DNA of 64,000 nucleotides, taken from positions 1,054,001 to 1,118,000 of the forward strand of contig NZ_CP037423.1 of NCBI RefSeq assembly GCF_007754155.1, in the 5' to 3' direction. The stretch comes from Stieleria neptunia (lineage in GTDB: Bacteria > Planctomycetota > Planctomycetia > Pirellulales > Pirellulaceae). Shown here piece after piece: positions 54,213-63,794 of the stretch (its first letter is position 1; every line of letters begins with the position of its first letter). Under the pieces are notes generated by a model. It made no database searches. It was not told the DNA's origin and saw only the letters and a program-made list of their open reading frames with translations. The position numbers and the translations under genes were made by a program.

Positions 54213-57200
54213 TTACGGGGCGACTGCCTCGAGTTTTGGAATCTGCAACACGAATGGGGCTTCTGAAACGACGTTTGGGTAGGCGTAGTTGTCTTTGAAA
54301 TCATGTTCGGTCAGCCATTCTCTGTTGCTGACTTTGAACAATCGCGGCGGGTAGCCCTCAGGATAGGTCCAGGTGAAGTTGCCATTCTTGTCGGTACTGA
54401 CTCCGCCGACGCCGACGTCGTCCCACGAAATCGGATGACCGTAGGCGGACCAGCCGACGGCGGGTTGTCCATCGGGAAGCAGCAAACGGCCTTTCAATGC
54501 AATCGCCGGAACGTAAACTTCCGCTGGCAGGATCACGACTTGATCGGTCGCCGGGACGGTGTGTTCAACGCCCGATGATCCGTTGCGACCGTCGAACCAA
54601 GCGGTACCCTGGTAGCCTTTCGGAATACCGTTGATCCGAACATTGATCGTGCCGGGCAGCACCTTTGCTTCCCACCAGCCATTCTCATCGGTGACGGTCG
54701 TGCGACTGGAATTCCATGAACCATTGTGCCGCATCGAGTCGCCCCAGAGCACTCGCAGTTGGACATCGGGCGCAGCTTCGTCGGTATCGCCCTTGACCAG
54801 ACGCTGCCGAACGGCGACCGCGTCGACGATCTGTGGGCAGACGTCGTCGGTCAGCTTGCGGTGTTCGCCTATTTCCAAACGAGCAATCGACGCGACGCGG
54901 ACCTTGCGAAGCGAATCAGGAGGCATCGACGCATCGAACGAGACATAGCCTTCGACGATGTGCGGCGCGGTGAAGCTGCCATCGTCGGCAACGCTCACGA
55001 TCGCTCGACCGGACAGGGGTGGGCGGGCTCCCCGTTCGTACGCTTCGGTTCGGATTTGCAGTTTCAGTCCGCGGTCGCGTTGCGGATCGAAGCCCAAGAC
55101 TCGTCCCGAGAGCGCGGCGACCGGCCGCAAGGTCAACGTCAGCGGCTCACCATCTTTGGCCCATTGCGACGCCATTCGCGGGTTCAGATACTGAGTCCCG
55201 AAGCCGTCTGCGGTGACTGCGATGCCCCGTATACCGCTCGAGGACCAGCCGGCAATTTCGACCGTGCCGTCCTCATCGGTGACGGCTTTTAGTTTCTGCT
55301 GGACACGTGCCGGGAAATAATGAGCCGGACGACGGTTCTTGCGGATCGCTTCGGGAATGACTTCGGCTCCGACGACCGGGTTGCCGTCGGGGTCAACAAC
55401 TTTCACCGCGGCCGTGGCGTCGTCGAGTTTAATTTCCAGGTTGTTCTGTAGGTAGGACCACGTGCAGTTGAGTCGCCGGGCGCCCGATCTGCCGTCTCGG
55501 CTTACCGCCCAAAAACTTCCGTCGAATACGAAGTGATCCTTCGGCGCCAACAACAGGGTGAAGCGGCCTTTGCTGTCAGTGGTCGCCTCCATCACAAAGT
55601 TTGGCCGCGGCTGGAATGCGGACTGATCCGCCTTGCGTTCGTTGTAGTATTGCGGTTCTACGAACATGCCGACCCAGCTCTTCGCGACCGGTTGGCCGTC
55701 GGCGTCGACGACGGTACCGCTGAGGTTGATGACGCCGGCTTCGTTCTTCGGCTTCGGCGGTATGATCGGTGAAACGTCATCGGCGTCCATCAATGTCGGC
55801 CGGTCCGCTGCGGCGACGGGGACGCCGTTGACGCTGACCTTCACCGCCGATTTGGGGCCCGGGTAAACGGCAAGGTTATCGAAGCGAACCACGTCCAATC
55901 GGCTGCGCCGCAGCGCCAGGACTTTGGGGAACGGTTTCTTTTTGTAGAACGAAAAGATCACCGCGGTGTGGCCGGCCGGGGAATCGGACAATCGCTCGCG
56001 CAGTCCGTCGCTCAGCACGTTGTCCAACCAATCACTGTGCACGTCGACACCGGTCGTGAATGGGTCGATCAATTTGGGTTCGTCGTCGTCATTGCCCTGC
56101 GTTTGGACCTTCCATGAGTACGCTTGCACGTTCGCAGCGACAACGACCATCCGGTGATCTTCGGGCGCCATGATCACTCGAATCTCGTCGTTTCCGCCCA
56201 GCGGCACCGGTTCCCAGTCTTCCTGCGTCACGTGGACTTCGACGTGGGTGTGGTTGCGTCCCAGTTGCGACATCGGGTACTGGATCGGCACCTGGGTGAA
56301 TTGATCATCAATGGGAACGTACAGCCTGCCATAGGCACCGCTGCCGCCGGATTGCAACGTGAACTCGGTGCCGGTCGGGGCGACGATCTGGATGGCGGCT
56401 TCTCGCGTGACGGCCGGCATTTCACCGCCCTCGCGTTTCGGAACCAACGACAGTGGATCAAAGTTTTTCGGCGGATGGAGAATCTCGCCGTTGGGTTGCC
56501 AGAACACCTTGGGTTCACCACTATCACGTTTGGGAGACGACGATAGAGAGTTCAGTTCGACCCAACGACGGTCGTCCAGCTTCACACGGATGCCGCTGCC
56601 GCTGGGTGGGTAGGCGGCAAAAGACTTATACTTTTCGACTGGCCATGGAACCTCGCTCGGTGCGGCTGTCGACGATGATTGCGTCTGCTGTTCATCAGGC
56701 GACGGAGCCATGCCGCCTATCACGGTTAGGTTCTTCTTGGCGGACCGAAGCCGATCGGCAGCCGATTCACTGACCCGAGTCCCCGACACGTTCACCGTTT
56801 GCAGCTTGGGCAGATCGTCAATGGCCGCAATCAACCGCTCAATGCCCGCGTCGGTGACCTGTGAGCCGTCAAGATGCAGATCACGCAAGTTCGAGATTGT
56901 CACGGCAGAATCGATGGCCGCGTCCGTCAGGTTCGGACTGCTGCACTGCAACCAATAAAGCGTCGGATGATTCTCGAGCGCTCGGAATGACAGGTCGGTA
57001 ATCTTTGTCGGTCCAAGCCGAATGACCTGCAAGTTTGATTTGCCGCCCAGCGCAGCAAAGCCGACGTCGGTCAGTTCCGGAGCCCACCCGTAGACGAGTT
57101 CCAGGTCGTCGCATTCGTCCAGCCAAGCGATACCAGCGTCGTCCATCCTCCAGTCGTATGGTTCCCAATCCGTCAGCTTTGTCAGACCACGCAGGTGTTC

Positions 57201-60200
57201 GAAGTCGGTCGCGTTGTACCCGTCTTGATTCCACTTCAGAGAACTCACCAGCCGCAACTCGCGGAGATTTGTCAGCTTGCCGACGGAAGCCAAGCAGGCG
57301 GTCGTCAGATGATCGGACCGACTGACTCGCAGCTTCTGTAGCGACGTCAGATGCTCGATCGATTGCAGACACTCGTCGTCGACGTATTCGGAACTGAACG
57401 CCACACGATGCAATCCCGCCAACGGCTGCAGCAACTGGGTCTCGTCGGGCCGGACGTCGTCCCAGCGGACTTCGGTCAGATAACGCAACGTCTCGCCCGA
57501 TGGCGCTTCGGCTTCATCATCGAATCGCAGCAGACCGCCTCGGCGTTCAATTTCCGCCACAGCCTCCAATGCCGCCGCAGAGTCCTCTCGCTGCGTCACC
57601 CGTTGGCCACTGGGACGCAGGAAAATACGTGTGGGTGTGGTTGCCCGGTCGACGAGGGGTGGTTGTCCGTCGATATCCACGAACGCCCGCGACCCCAGAC
57701 CTCGCCACACGCTGACGTTGCGAAACATGACGGTGTGCTTGGGAACCGATGTGACGTCGATGGACTCGATCGATCGCCCCGGCGGCACGGTGAATGTCGC
57801 GATCAAAGTGCGGCCGCGAGTGTGGTTCGTCGCGCCAATCAGTACGTCGCCCGTTGACGTCAATGCCGTGACGTCAGTTCCATCCGGGACATCGCTGGGA
57901 AGCACGATCATCAGAGTCAACCGATCTCCGGTACGAGAACGACCGATCTGGAACGCCGTCTTCTGCACCTCGTCACCGGGTTCGTAGAGGAACCGTTTGT
58001 CACTATCGAAACCCGACGGCACGTCGCCGACCGTCACCGTTGCCAGACGTTGTGGCGGACCGGCATACAATGTGACTTCGACGTCATCGACTTCGCGATC
58101 GTCTAGAATGTCCATCGTCTGGAGGAAGGATTGTCGCTTAAGTTTTCCGTCCTCATCGCGGAACGTCTTCGACGTTGTGGTGCCGGTTGCATCGACCGGA
58201 TCGATCCGCACCTTGCTGACGGTCAGATCGGTCGTCTCGGGCACGAAGTGGAAAAACGCATTGAGCTTCTTCTTACCGTCCGACGCCGACCGCAATGGGG
58301 GATCAAGATCGACGTCTGGCGGAACGATTCGAGGTGAACCGTCAGCGTGCCAACCGGGGCGGGGGTTTTCGGTTGCATCACGCAGACCGATCAGCGTGAT
58401 GTTGCCGACTCCGGGAAGCGTTGCCGACAGGGGACGGGGCGGTTGCTGCAACAGCGCGGTCAACGGCAACGGCTCGTCGGCGGGTTGACCGGCCAGGTCC
58501 ACGCCATCGATCTCGCAGCGGACTTCGCTTTTGATGCCCGGATGCAGCGGCACGTCGCGGATCACGATTTTGCGCGTCGGCTCACGTCGCTGCACAATGA
58601 CATAGTTGGGTCGGCCATTTTCATTAAGATACGAAACGTCGAGCTTCCGCAGTTTGCCGCCTCTCGACATCGCTCCGGTCCGACTGGTCTTCAGCGGCTG
58701 GTGATCGCGGTCGAAGGCGACGATACGCGTGTTGTCGTCGTTCGCACCGGGACCGAAGTCGCCGGTGGCGGTAAAACGCGTGTACTCGGTGACTTTGCGT
58801 TCCCAGTCCATGATCACGCCGTTGTTGACTCCACCGGCAAAGTCGAACGTCGCGAAGGTTTTCCATGCGGGCAGATTTAGTTCGACACTGACGTCCGCAG
58901 TCTGCTGATCGCGCGGGAATTCTGCCATGCAACTGGCTTGAGCGGTGACGAATGTTTGACTGGAAGAAGTCGTCACTCCGGAGCCGCCGAACCGTTCGCC
59001 GGGGACGTCGATGTTAAGCGTCGTTTCCAACGGCATGCGAGCCATCAGGTAAAACTTGCGCGCGATCTTGTCGGATTCTACGTCGTAGCCGCTGGAGTTT
59101 GTGCCGGTGAAGGGCGGGTCGATCGTTTCGCCTGCGCCATTCCACACCGCGGGCGATCCATCATCGGAACCACTCTCCGCCTGCTGCCGAACGTAGTCGC
59201 CGACGGCTGACAGCTCCACGTAGTAGCCGCCGTCGAATTCGAGCCGGCGGCCCGAGACGGTTGCCACGGCATCACGAGTGTCGGCTTGGGGGTCGACCTG
59301 CTGAGTCGTGTTCGACTGATCGTCCTCGGCGACAGCGTCGGAAAGTACGGCGAGCGTGCCCGTCGCCGCCAGCAGCCCCAAAACGCACAAACCCGCGATC
59401 CACGAACGGCGTGACACACGATCCTCGCGCGGGTTGCCAGCCAGCCGCCGAATCCGGCGCAGCAGATTGCCGCCGTCCGCCGCAGACATCAGCGTCGGGG
59501 GAATCAACACGGTTGCCGCCGATTCGTCGACCTGTTCGTTGACGGCGGCCACTGCGACCAACGCCCGAGCGAGATCGGAGGCGTCGCACTGCGCTGCCAA
59601 AGCGATGTCGTCGCAACAATGTTCGCGCTCGGTGCGGACGACTCGTGACACCCACCAGACGACCGGGTGATAAAACAGAACGGTTTCAATGGTCGTCTGC
59701 AGCACGTTGACGGCATAGTCGTAGCGCCGCACATGGGCGAGTTCGTGCGCAAGGATCGCGCGCACCTGCTGATCGCTGAGCCCCGTGACGGCCGACACCG
59801 GCAAAAGGACGATGGGACGGAAATACCCCACGACCGATGGCACCTTCACCAAAACAGATTGAGCGACGCGTGCCGCCTGGGAGGCGCCAATCGATGTTCG
59901 CAACTCTTCAAAGGCACGCCGCACGGCAATCGGTACCTCAGATCGACCTTCACGTGCCACCCGACGAGCCGCCCGCCATCCGGCCAGCAATCGGAGGGTC
60001 ATCAACAGTGTGCCGGTCAGCCACACGGCCACCGCCCCCGGCAGCCAGGGAAGAATGCGTTCGGCCAATCCGGCAGCAGCAGGGGGCGCGTCGACGCCCG
60101 CGCGAATCTCATCAACAGCATCCGGCGCCGGCGGTTGGGCTGAACCCAAGGCATTCGTCGGTGCAGTTGCGATGATCGTCGCATCGCCCGGATCGCCACT

Positions 60201-60605
60201 TAGCTCCATCGCCGGCCGATCGCTTTCCTCGAACGCAACTGCGAAATCGTCATCTGGCCGTTCGCCTTGGTCAACGGCAAGACGATCACCTTGCTCGGTC
60301 AAATCGAAACCGCCAGACAGATCGGTCACTGCCGAGTCCGTCGGCAAGGCCGCCGCGGGGAAATCAATCCACAGTACGGCGCAAGCCGGCACAAGAATCA
60401 TCGTCAACAGACTCGCCAGGCCGGCGCCATACCGCACGCGAGACCATGACGCCGGCGTTGCCAGTAACACAAGACCAAACACGGCCGCCGGAATTAGCAA
60501 GAGCCAAAGCGAATGCACGAGCATCCAGCCGAGCACATCGACCCACGTCTCGGCACGCGGTGAGCCGTAAAGGTCATTCAGCCGGCCGAAGAGATTTGTG
60601 TTCAT
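54213..60605 (-). CDS. giant BlaR1-like M56 peptidase with LRR and carboxypeptidase-regulatory domains
   Basis: 2130 residues. The N-terminal M56 domain has helices at about 25-48, 60-80 and 185-207, the zinc motif HELAH (287-291) with a downstream Glu in TEREHCCDD (326-332), and a fourth helix at about 400-425. This is the membrane metalloprotease of BlaR1/MecR1 sensors. The extracytoplasmic part is far longer than the usual penicillin-binding sensor: beta-rich segments to about 1000, leucine-rich repeats at about 1020-1310 (LTSLQKLRVS, LTNLRELRL, SNLRDLHLDGSQVTD), and CarboxypepD_reg-like beta domains (from about 1620; NLSGTVVDADGQPV). The BlaI-type gene overlaps its start by 4 bases, so a signal pathway is likely. 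The ligand is unknown. Confidence 0.9.
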   Translation of the reverse strand: MNTNLFGRLNDLYGSPRAETWVDVLGWMLVHSLWLLLIPAAVFGLVLLATPASWSRVRYGAGLASLLTMILVPACAVLWIDFPAAALPTDSAVTDLSGGFDLTEQGDRLAVDQGERPDDDFAVAFEESDRPAMELSGDPGDATIIATAPTNALGSAQPPAPDAVDEIRAGVDAPPAAAGLAERILPWLPGAVAVWLTGTLLMTLRLLAGWRAARRVAREGRSEVPIAVRRAFEELRTSIGASQAARVAQSVLVKVPSVVGYFRPIVLLPVSAVTGLSDQQVRAILAHELAHVRRYDYAVNVLQTTIETVLFYHPVVWWVSRVVRTEREHCCDDIALAAQCDASDLARALVAVAAVNEQVDESAATVLIPPTLMSAADGGNLLRRIRRLAGNPREDRVSRRSWIAGLCVLGLLAATGTLAVLSDAVAEDDQSNTTQQVDPQADTRDAVATVSGRRLEFDGGYYVELSAVGDYVRQQAESGSDDGSPAVWNGAGETIDPPFTGTNSSGYDVESDKIARKFYLMARMPLETTLNIDVPGERFGGSGVTTSSSQTFVTAQASCMAEFPRDQQTADVSVELNLPAWKTFATFDFAGGVNNGVIMDWERKVTEYTRFTATGDFGPGANDDNTRIVAFDRDHQPLKTSRTGAMSRGGKLRKLDVSYLNENGRPNYVIVQRREPTRKIVIRDVPLHPGIKSEVRCEIDGVDLAGQPADEPLPLTALLQQPPRPLSATLPGVGNITLIGLRDATENPRPGWHADGSPRIVPPDVDLDPPLRSASDGKKKLNAFFHFVPETTDLTVSKVRIDPVDATGTTTSKTFRDEDGKLKRQSFLQTMDILDDREVDDVEVTLYAGPPQRLATVTVGDVPSGFDSDKRFLYEPGDEVQKTAFQIGRSRTGDRLTLMIVLPSDVPDGTDVTALTSTGDVLIGATNHTRGRTLIATFTVPPGRSIESIDVTSVPKHTVMFRNVSVWRGLGSRAFVDIDGQPPLVDRATTPTRIFLRPSGQRVTQREDSAAALEAVAEIERRGGLLRFDDEAEAPSGETLRYLTEVRWDDVRPDETQLLQPLAGLHRVAFSSEYVDDECLQSIEHLTSLQKLRVSRSDHLTTACLASVGKLTNLRELRLVSSLKWNQDGYNATDFEHLRGLTKLTDWEPYDWRMDDAGIAWLDECDDLELVYGWAPELTDVGFAALGGKSNLQVIRLGPTKITDLSFRALENHPTLYWLQCSSPNLTDAAIDSAVTISNLRDLHLDGSQVTDAGIERLIAAIDDLPKLQTVNVSGTRVSESAADRLRSAKKNLTVIGGMAPSPDEQQTQSSSTAAPSEVPWPVEKYKSFAAYPPSGSGIRVKLDDRRWVELNSLSSSPKRDSGEPKVFWQPNGEILHPPKNFDPLSLVPKREGGEMPAVTREAAIQIVAPTGTEFTLQSGGSGAYGRLYVPIDDQFTQVPIQYPMSQLGRNHTHVEVHVTQEDWEPVPLGGNDEIRVIMAPEDHRMVVVAANVQAYSWKVQTQGNDDDEPKLIDPFTTGVDVHSDWLDNVLSDGLRERLSDSPAGHTAVIFSFYKKKPFPKVLALRRSRLDVVRFDNLAVYPGPKSAVKVSVNGVPVAAADRPTLMDADDVSPIIPPKPKNEAGVINLSGTVVDADGQPVAKSWVGMFVEPQYYNERKADQSAFQPRPNFVMEATTDSKGRFTLLLAPKDHFVFDGSFWAVSRDGRSGARRLNCTWSYLQNNLEIKLDDATAAVKVVDPDGNPVVGAEVIPEAIRKNRRPAHYFPARVQQKLKAVTDEDGTVEIAGWSSSGIRGIAVTADGFGTQYLNPRMASQWAKDGEPLTLTLRPVAALSGRVLGFDPQRDRGLKLQIRTEAYERGARPPLSGRAIVSVADDGSFTAPHIVEGYVSFDASMPPDSLRKVRVASIARLEIGEHRKLTDDVCPQIVDAVAVRQRLVKGDTDEAAPDVQLRVLWGDSMRHNGSWNSSRTTVTDENGWWEAKVLPGTINVRINGIPKGYQGTAWFDGRNGSSGVEHTVPATDQVVILPAEVYVPAIALKGRLLLPDGQPAVGWSAYGHPISWDDVGVGGVSTDKNGNFTWTYPEGYPPRLFKVSNREWLTEHDFKDNYAYPNVVSEAPFVLQIPKLEAVAP

Positions 60606-60982
60606 CGTTGCTCCTCCAGCTTTTCAATCAGCTCCCGAATCTCCTGCAAGTCTTCCTTCGACGGCTTTCCGCCGGACAATGCCTGCATGGCCAATGACAC
60701 GGCCGACCCGTCGAATGCTTTTTTCACCAGCCGAGTGACAAGCCCCTTCTGAGCCCTCCGCTCGCTGACCGCCGCGACGAAGGTCTGGGGTCTGACGCTG
60801 TCGTCGCGACGTACCAATCCCTTCTCCAGCATCAGCGACAGCATTTTGACGGTGGTGGAGTAATTTTTTGCTTGGTCGGCATGAACGGCATTGTGAATCA
60901 CCCGAGCGGTCGCGCCAGGCTGCTTCCACAAGACCTGTAAAATGCGCAGTTCCACGTCGGTGGGGGCGATCGAATCCGGCAT
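60602..60982 (-). CDS. BlaI/MecI-family transcriptional repressor
   Basis: 126 residues from ATG at 60982. It has the winged-helix domain of Penicillinase_R/BlaI regulators (about 5-75): TDVELRILQVLWKQPGATARV, then YSTTVKMLSLMLEKGLVRRD. A C-terminal helical dimer part follows. Such repressors are cleaved or released when the M56 partner is activated. Its stop overlaps the start of the M56 gene by 4 bases (ATGA), so the two are translated together. Two operator-like dyads lie 28-68 bases upstream. This is a BlaI/M56 pair, but no beta-lactamase gene is in the window. Confidence 0.88.
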   Translation of the reverse strand: MPDSIAPTDVELRILQVLWKQPGATARVIHNAVHADQAKNYSTTVKMLSLMLEKGLVRRDDSVRPQTFVAAVSERRAQKGLVTRLVKKAFDGSAVSLAMQALSGGKPSKEDLQEIRELIEKLEEQR

Positions 60983-61009
60983 CAAAAAACACCTCAATGC
61001 GGCGATAAA

Positions 61010-61050
61010 TAGCGAAACGCTTCGCCATTTGTAGCGAATCGTTTCGCCAT
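61010..61050 (-). promoter_or_regulatory. two tandem operator-like dyads upstream of the BlaI-type gene
   Basis: TAGCGAAACGCTTCGCCAT (61010-61028) and TAGCGAATCGTTTCGCCAT (61032-61050) are direct repeats with two differences, each containing GCGAA-N4-TTCGC as a dyad. Their centres are 22 bp apart, about two helical turns. This is the usual arrangement for cooperative binding of a dimeric repressor, so they are the likely operator of the BlaI-type protein. The -10/-35 elements within are not certain. Confidence 0.75.
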
Positions 61051-61255
61051 CACAACCATTTTCTCGCCGGATTCACCTTAAAAGGCGACATTCGCAAGAA
61101 TGACAACCCGCCGGCGTCGCACTTCATCGGCACCCCTAACCGCTACTATGGGCTGCGTCGAACTAAAGACTTTTCATTGGTTTGTCGAGCGTTCGGCCAC
61201 GACGGTTCCTGACATTTACGTATAACTGACAGACCTCTATCCCAAGGAATGAAAG

Positions 61256-62536
61256 ATGGCATCAGCGGAACGTAACGCGATGAACCGACGAGATCTTTTG
61301 GCGTTGCTGGCTGCGGCGACATGCAACGTGACTCTAGCGGGCGCACAACCGACGGCCCCGAAACACATTTTGCTGCGATCGTCGTGGCAGACCGTCAATA
61401 TCGGCGACATCGCGCACACTCCGGGCGTGCTGCGGATCCTGGAGACGCACCTTCCCGAGGTGCAGGTCACGTTGTGGCCCAGCAAGGTGGACAACGGTGT
61501 GGAAGAATTATTGTTGTCACGATTCCCCAAGCTGCGGATCGCCAAGGGAGCGGATCAGCTCATGGCCGCGTTTGCAGAGTGCGATTTTCTGTTGCACGGA
61601 TCGGGGGCGTCCCTGGTCGCGCAGCGCGATGTCGTTCGTTGGGCTGAGGAAACCGGCAAGCCGTACGGCATCTACGGGATCACGCTGCCGCCGAAGAAAT
61701 CCAGTTCGACCCAAGCGACCTCGGCGGCGGCGATGACCGAAACGATTCGCGTGCTCAGCGGAGTCGCGTTCGTGTTCTTTCGTGATTCACACTCGCTCTC
61801 GCTCGCCAAAGACAAAGGCTGCACGGCGCCGATCATGCAGTTCGGCCCCGACGGCGCGTTCGCCTGTGACCTCCGCGATGACCGGCGTGCGGAGGCGTTT
61901 CTGGCCAAGCACGGTTTGGAAACCGGCAAGTTCCTGTGCTGTATCCCCAGGCTGCGTTACACGCCGTATTGGTTGATCAAAGACCGTCCGTTTGATCCCG
62001 TCAAGCACGCCCGTAATGAAGAGATGAAGGAGCACGATCACGCTCAACTGCGGGCGGCAATCATCGAGATCGCCAAGACGACCGACTTGAAAGTGTTGCT
62101 CTGTCCCGAAGACCAAACGCAGATGCAGGTGGGCAAGGACGTGATCCTGGATCACCTGCCGGCCGACGTCCGCGAGCGCGTGGTCTGGCGGCCGAACTAT
62201 TGGTTAACCGGTGAAGCGGTCAGCGTCTATGTCCGCAGTGCGGGGCTGTTCGGCAACGAGATGCATTCGCCGATCATGTGCATCGGCCACGGGGTTCCCG
62301 CGATCGTCTGCCGCTGGGCCGAACAGACGTCCAAGGGATACATGTGGGACGACATCGGATTAGGTGAATGGCTGTTCAACCTAGACGACCCCGCTGACGT
62401 GCCCAACATTGTCCCGGCCATCCTCGAGATGGCCCGCAACCCGGCGTCGGCGCGACAGAAAGCACAGGCGGCGCAACAGCGAGTCCAGCGCCACCAAGCC
62501 GAAACGATGGCGATCCTGCGTGACGAGCTGGTGTGA
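61256..62536 (+). CDS. polysaccharide pyruvyl transferase-like protein with Tat-like signal
   Basis: 426 residues from ATG at 61256, which follows AAGGA; an ATG at 61280 would start directly at the signal. An N-terminal [14 protein letters not shown] stretch looks like a twin-arginine or lipoprotein leader. The rest fits the polysaccharide pyruvyl transferase (PS_pyruv_trans) family: [40 protein letters not shown], then [20 protein letters not shown]. The family normally works in the cytoplasm, so an export signal is odd; the leader may be a membrane anchor or may be misread. The role would be adding pyruvate ketals to a surface polymer. Confidence 0.7.
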   Translation: MASAERNAMNRRDLLALLAAATCNVTLAGAQPTAPKHILLRSSWQTVNIGDIAHTPGVLRILETHLPEVQVTLWPSKVDNGVEELLLSRFPKLRIAKGADQLMAAFAECDFLLHGSGASLVAQRDVVRWAEETGKPYGIYGITLPPKKSSSTQATSAAAMTETIRVLSGVAFVFFRDSHSLSLAKDKGCTAPIMQFGPDGAFACDLRDDRRAEAFLAKHGLETGKFLCCIPRLRYTPYWLIKDRPFDPVKHARNEEMKEHDHAQLRAAIIEIAKTTDLKVLLCPEDQTQMQVGKDVILDHLPADVRERVVWRPNYWLTGEAVSVYVRSAGLFGNEMHSPIMCIGHGVPAIVCRWAEQTSKGYMWDDIGLGEWLFNLDDPADVPNIVPAILEMARNPASARQKAQAAQQRVQRHQAETMAILRDELV

Positions 62537-63238
62537 ATCGCGCGGGAATAGAAAAACGTCACGGTCGGCAGCCTGTTGGAGAGACGGCGTATCAATGATG
62601 GTTGATCGTTTCCGACTACGGTTGGGTGCCACCGGAAAGCCGCGTGTGGGAACACCTTATCGGCTAGCAAATCTCTGAGTGTGTATCACGATTGGAGGGT
62701 GGGAGCATTCAGCGATTATGGCGGCCCAACCAACAACTCTGCGACGCGAATCACGACGCCGCTCTATCAGAACCTCACCAATTGGAATGAGGAGTAGTGA
62801 TGCCGGACGCCTGGTCGTTAAGGATTGAACGTAAAATAAGTGTCGGATCCTACGAGTGGGATAGGCTTCCAGCCTGTCATTCCAGCGTCGACAGGCTGGA
62901 AGCCTATCACACTTATTTTCCGTGCGTTGTTAAGTACTCGCGTCGTCAACTCTGCCGGCTACCGGTCGACATGGCTGCGGTGAGCATTGGATCCAGTCCC
63001 GTTGCCGATCCGGAAATCGCGGCCAGGACCGACCCCGATGGCCGAGTCGACTTGAGCCTCCCATCGGCAGGGGAGTAGGAATGAATCATGAATGCAGATG
63101 GGCATGGGCGTTTTTCGAAAAAGATAGCGGCGAGTCGTGACAGGGTTGAAACAGAGATCCGACTGTTTGATTAATGTGTATCAAAGTGAGTGTCCCTGGA
63201 TTCCGTCTGGATTGTCCGATCCTGTTTTGAGAGGGCGT
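62537..63238. other. intergenic region with palindromic element and a possible gene remnant
   Basis: About 700 bases without a confident gene. A short frame at about 62699-62797 reads AFSDYGGPTNNSATR before a stop; the SD-x-GGPTN pattern is reminiscent of an arylsulfatase segment, but it is too short to call. The palindromic element copy D is at about 62822-62930. After it, nothing further is recognised up to the secreted protein at 63239. Confidence 0.45.
62822..62930. mobile_element. 110-bp palindromic MITE-like element, copy D
   Basis: The core palindrome is at 62856-62912 (GTGGGATAGGCTTCCAGCCT at the left; the right end reads CCTATCACAC with one change). The right part CTTATTTTCCGTGCGTTG matches copy B; the left part (GAACGTAAAATAAGTGTCGG) is more diverged. 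TTAAG stands near both ends. It lies in the gap between the pyruvyl transferase-like gene and the next secreted protein. Confidence 0.75.
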
Positions 63239-63649
63239 ATGATGTCGCTACGAATTTGTTCGATTCTCTGTTTGATTGCTGTGTTGGTATCGCGAAGTGA
63301 CGCCGTCGAACCCGTGACGAGCAAGCGGCCCGTTCTCGGCGTTGCCGGAGTGCTTTACGAGTTTTCCACTAACAATGACACGGGGGTTCTAGTAACCAAT
63401 GTGATTCCAGGTTTTCCCGCAACCAACCTTTGGGAGGTGAAAGGCAAACCGGATGGTCAGAAGTTCAAGTTGGTTCCCGATCAGGACGTAATCGTGGAAA
63501 TTGACAAGATTGCCATCAAGAATTTTCACCAGCTTCGAGAGTATCTGCGGTCACTCACGCAAACGAAACCGGAGGTGCCAATCGTCATTGTTCCAAAAGT
63601 GGGAGGAGAGAGGAAACAGTACTTTACGCAGTTGGTGGTGACGCCGTAG
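63239..63649 (+). CDS. small secreted PDZ-like protein
   Basis: 136 residues from ATG at 63239, with a second ATG one codon later. A signal peptide (RICSILCLIAVLVSRSDAV) is followed by a domain of about 110 residues: VLGVAGVLYEF, VTNVIPGFPATNL, PDQDVIVEIDKIAIKNFHQL and EYLRSLTQTKPEVPIVIV. This pattern of a ligand-type loop, then DxVxxIxxxxIxxxxxL, is that of a PDZ domain, including the shared turn before the second helix. No protease domain is attached. It may bind C-termini of exported proteins. Confidence 0.65.
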   Translation: MMSLRICSILCLIAVLVSRSDAVEPVTSKRPVLGVAGVLYEFSTNNDTGVLVTNVIPGFPATNLWEVKGKPDGQKFKLVPDQDVIVEIDKIAIKNFHQLREYLRSLTQTKPEVPIVIVPKVGGERKQYFTQLVVTP

Positions 63650-63794
63650 CTGTAAATCATGCGCAAGTTCCACGGCGACTGAAAGCCTGGATAGAGCTTG
63701 TATATGGTGATTCGCCGTCTAAACTCGGACCTGGGGGGAGTCAACGTGTCCACGTTTGTTCTGCTTCATCGATATTATCAAATCAGGTGAAACG

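Noticed and set aside
62699..62797. Possible arylsulfatase remnant (DYGGPTN)
   Set aside because: Only about 30 residues with a loose resemblance; no flanking sulfatase sequence, so not called as a pseudogene.
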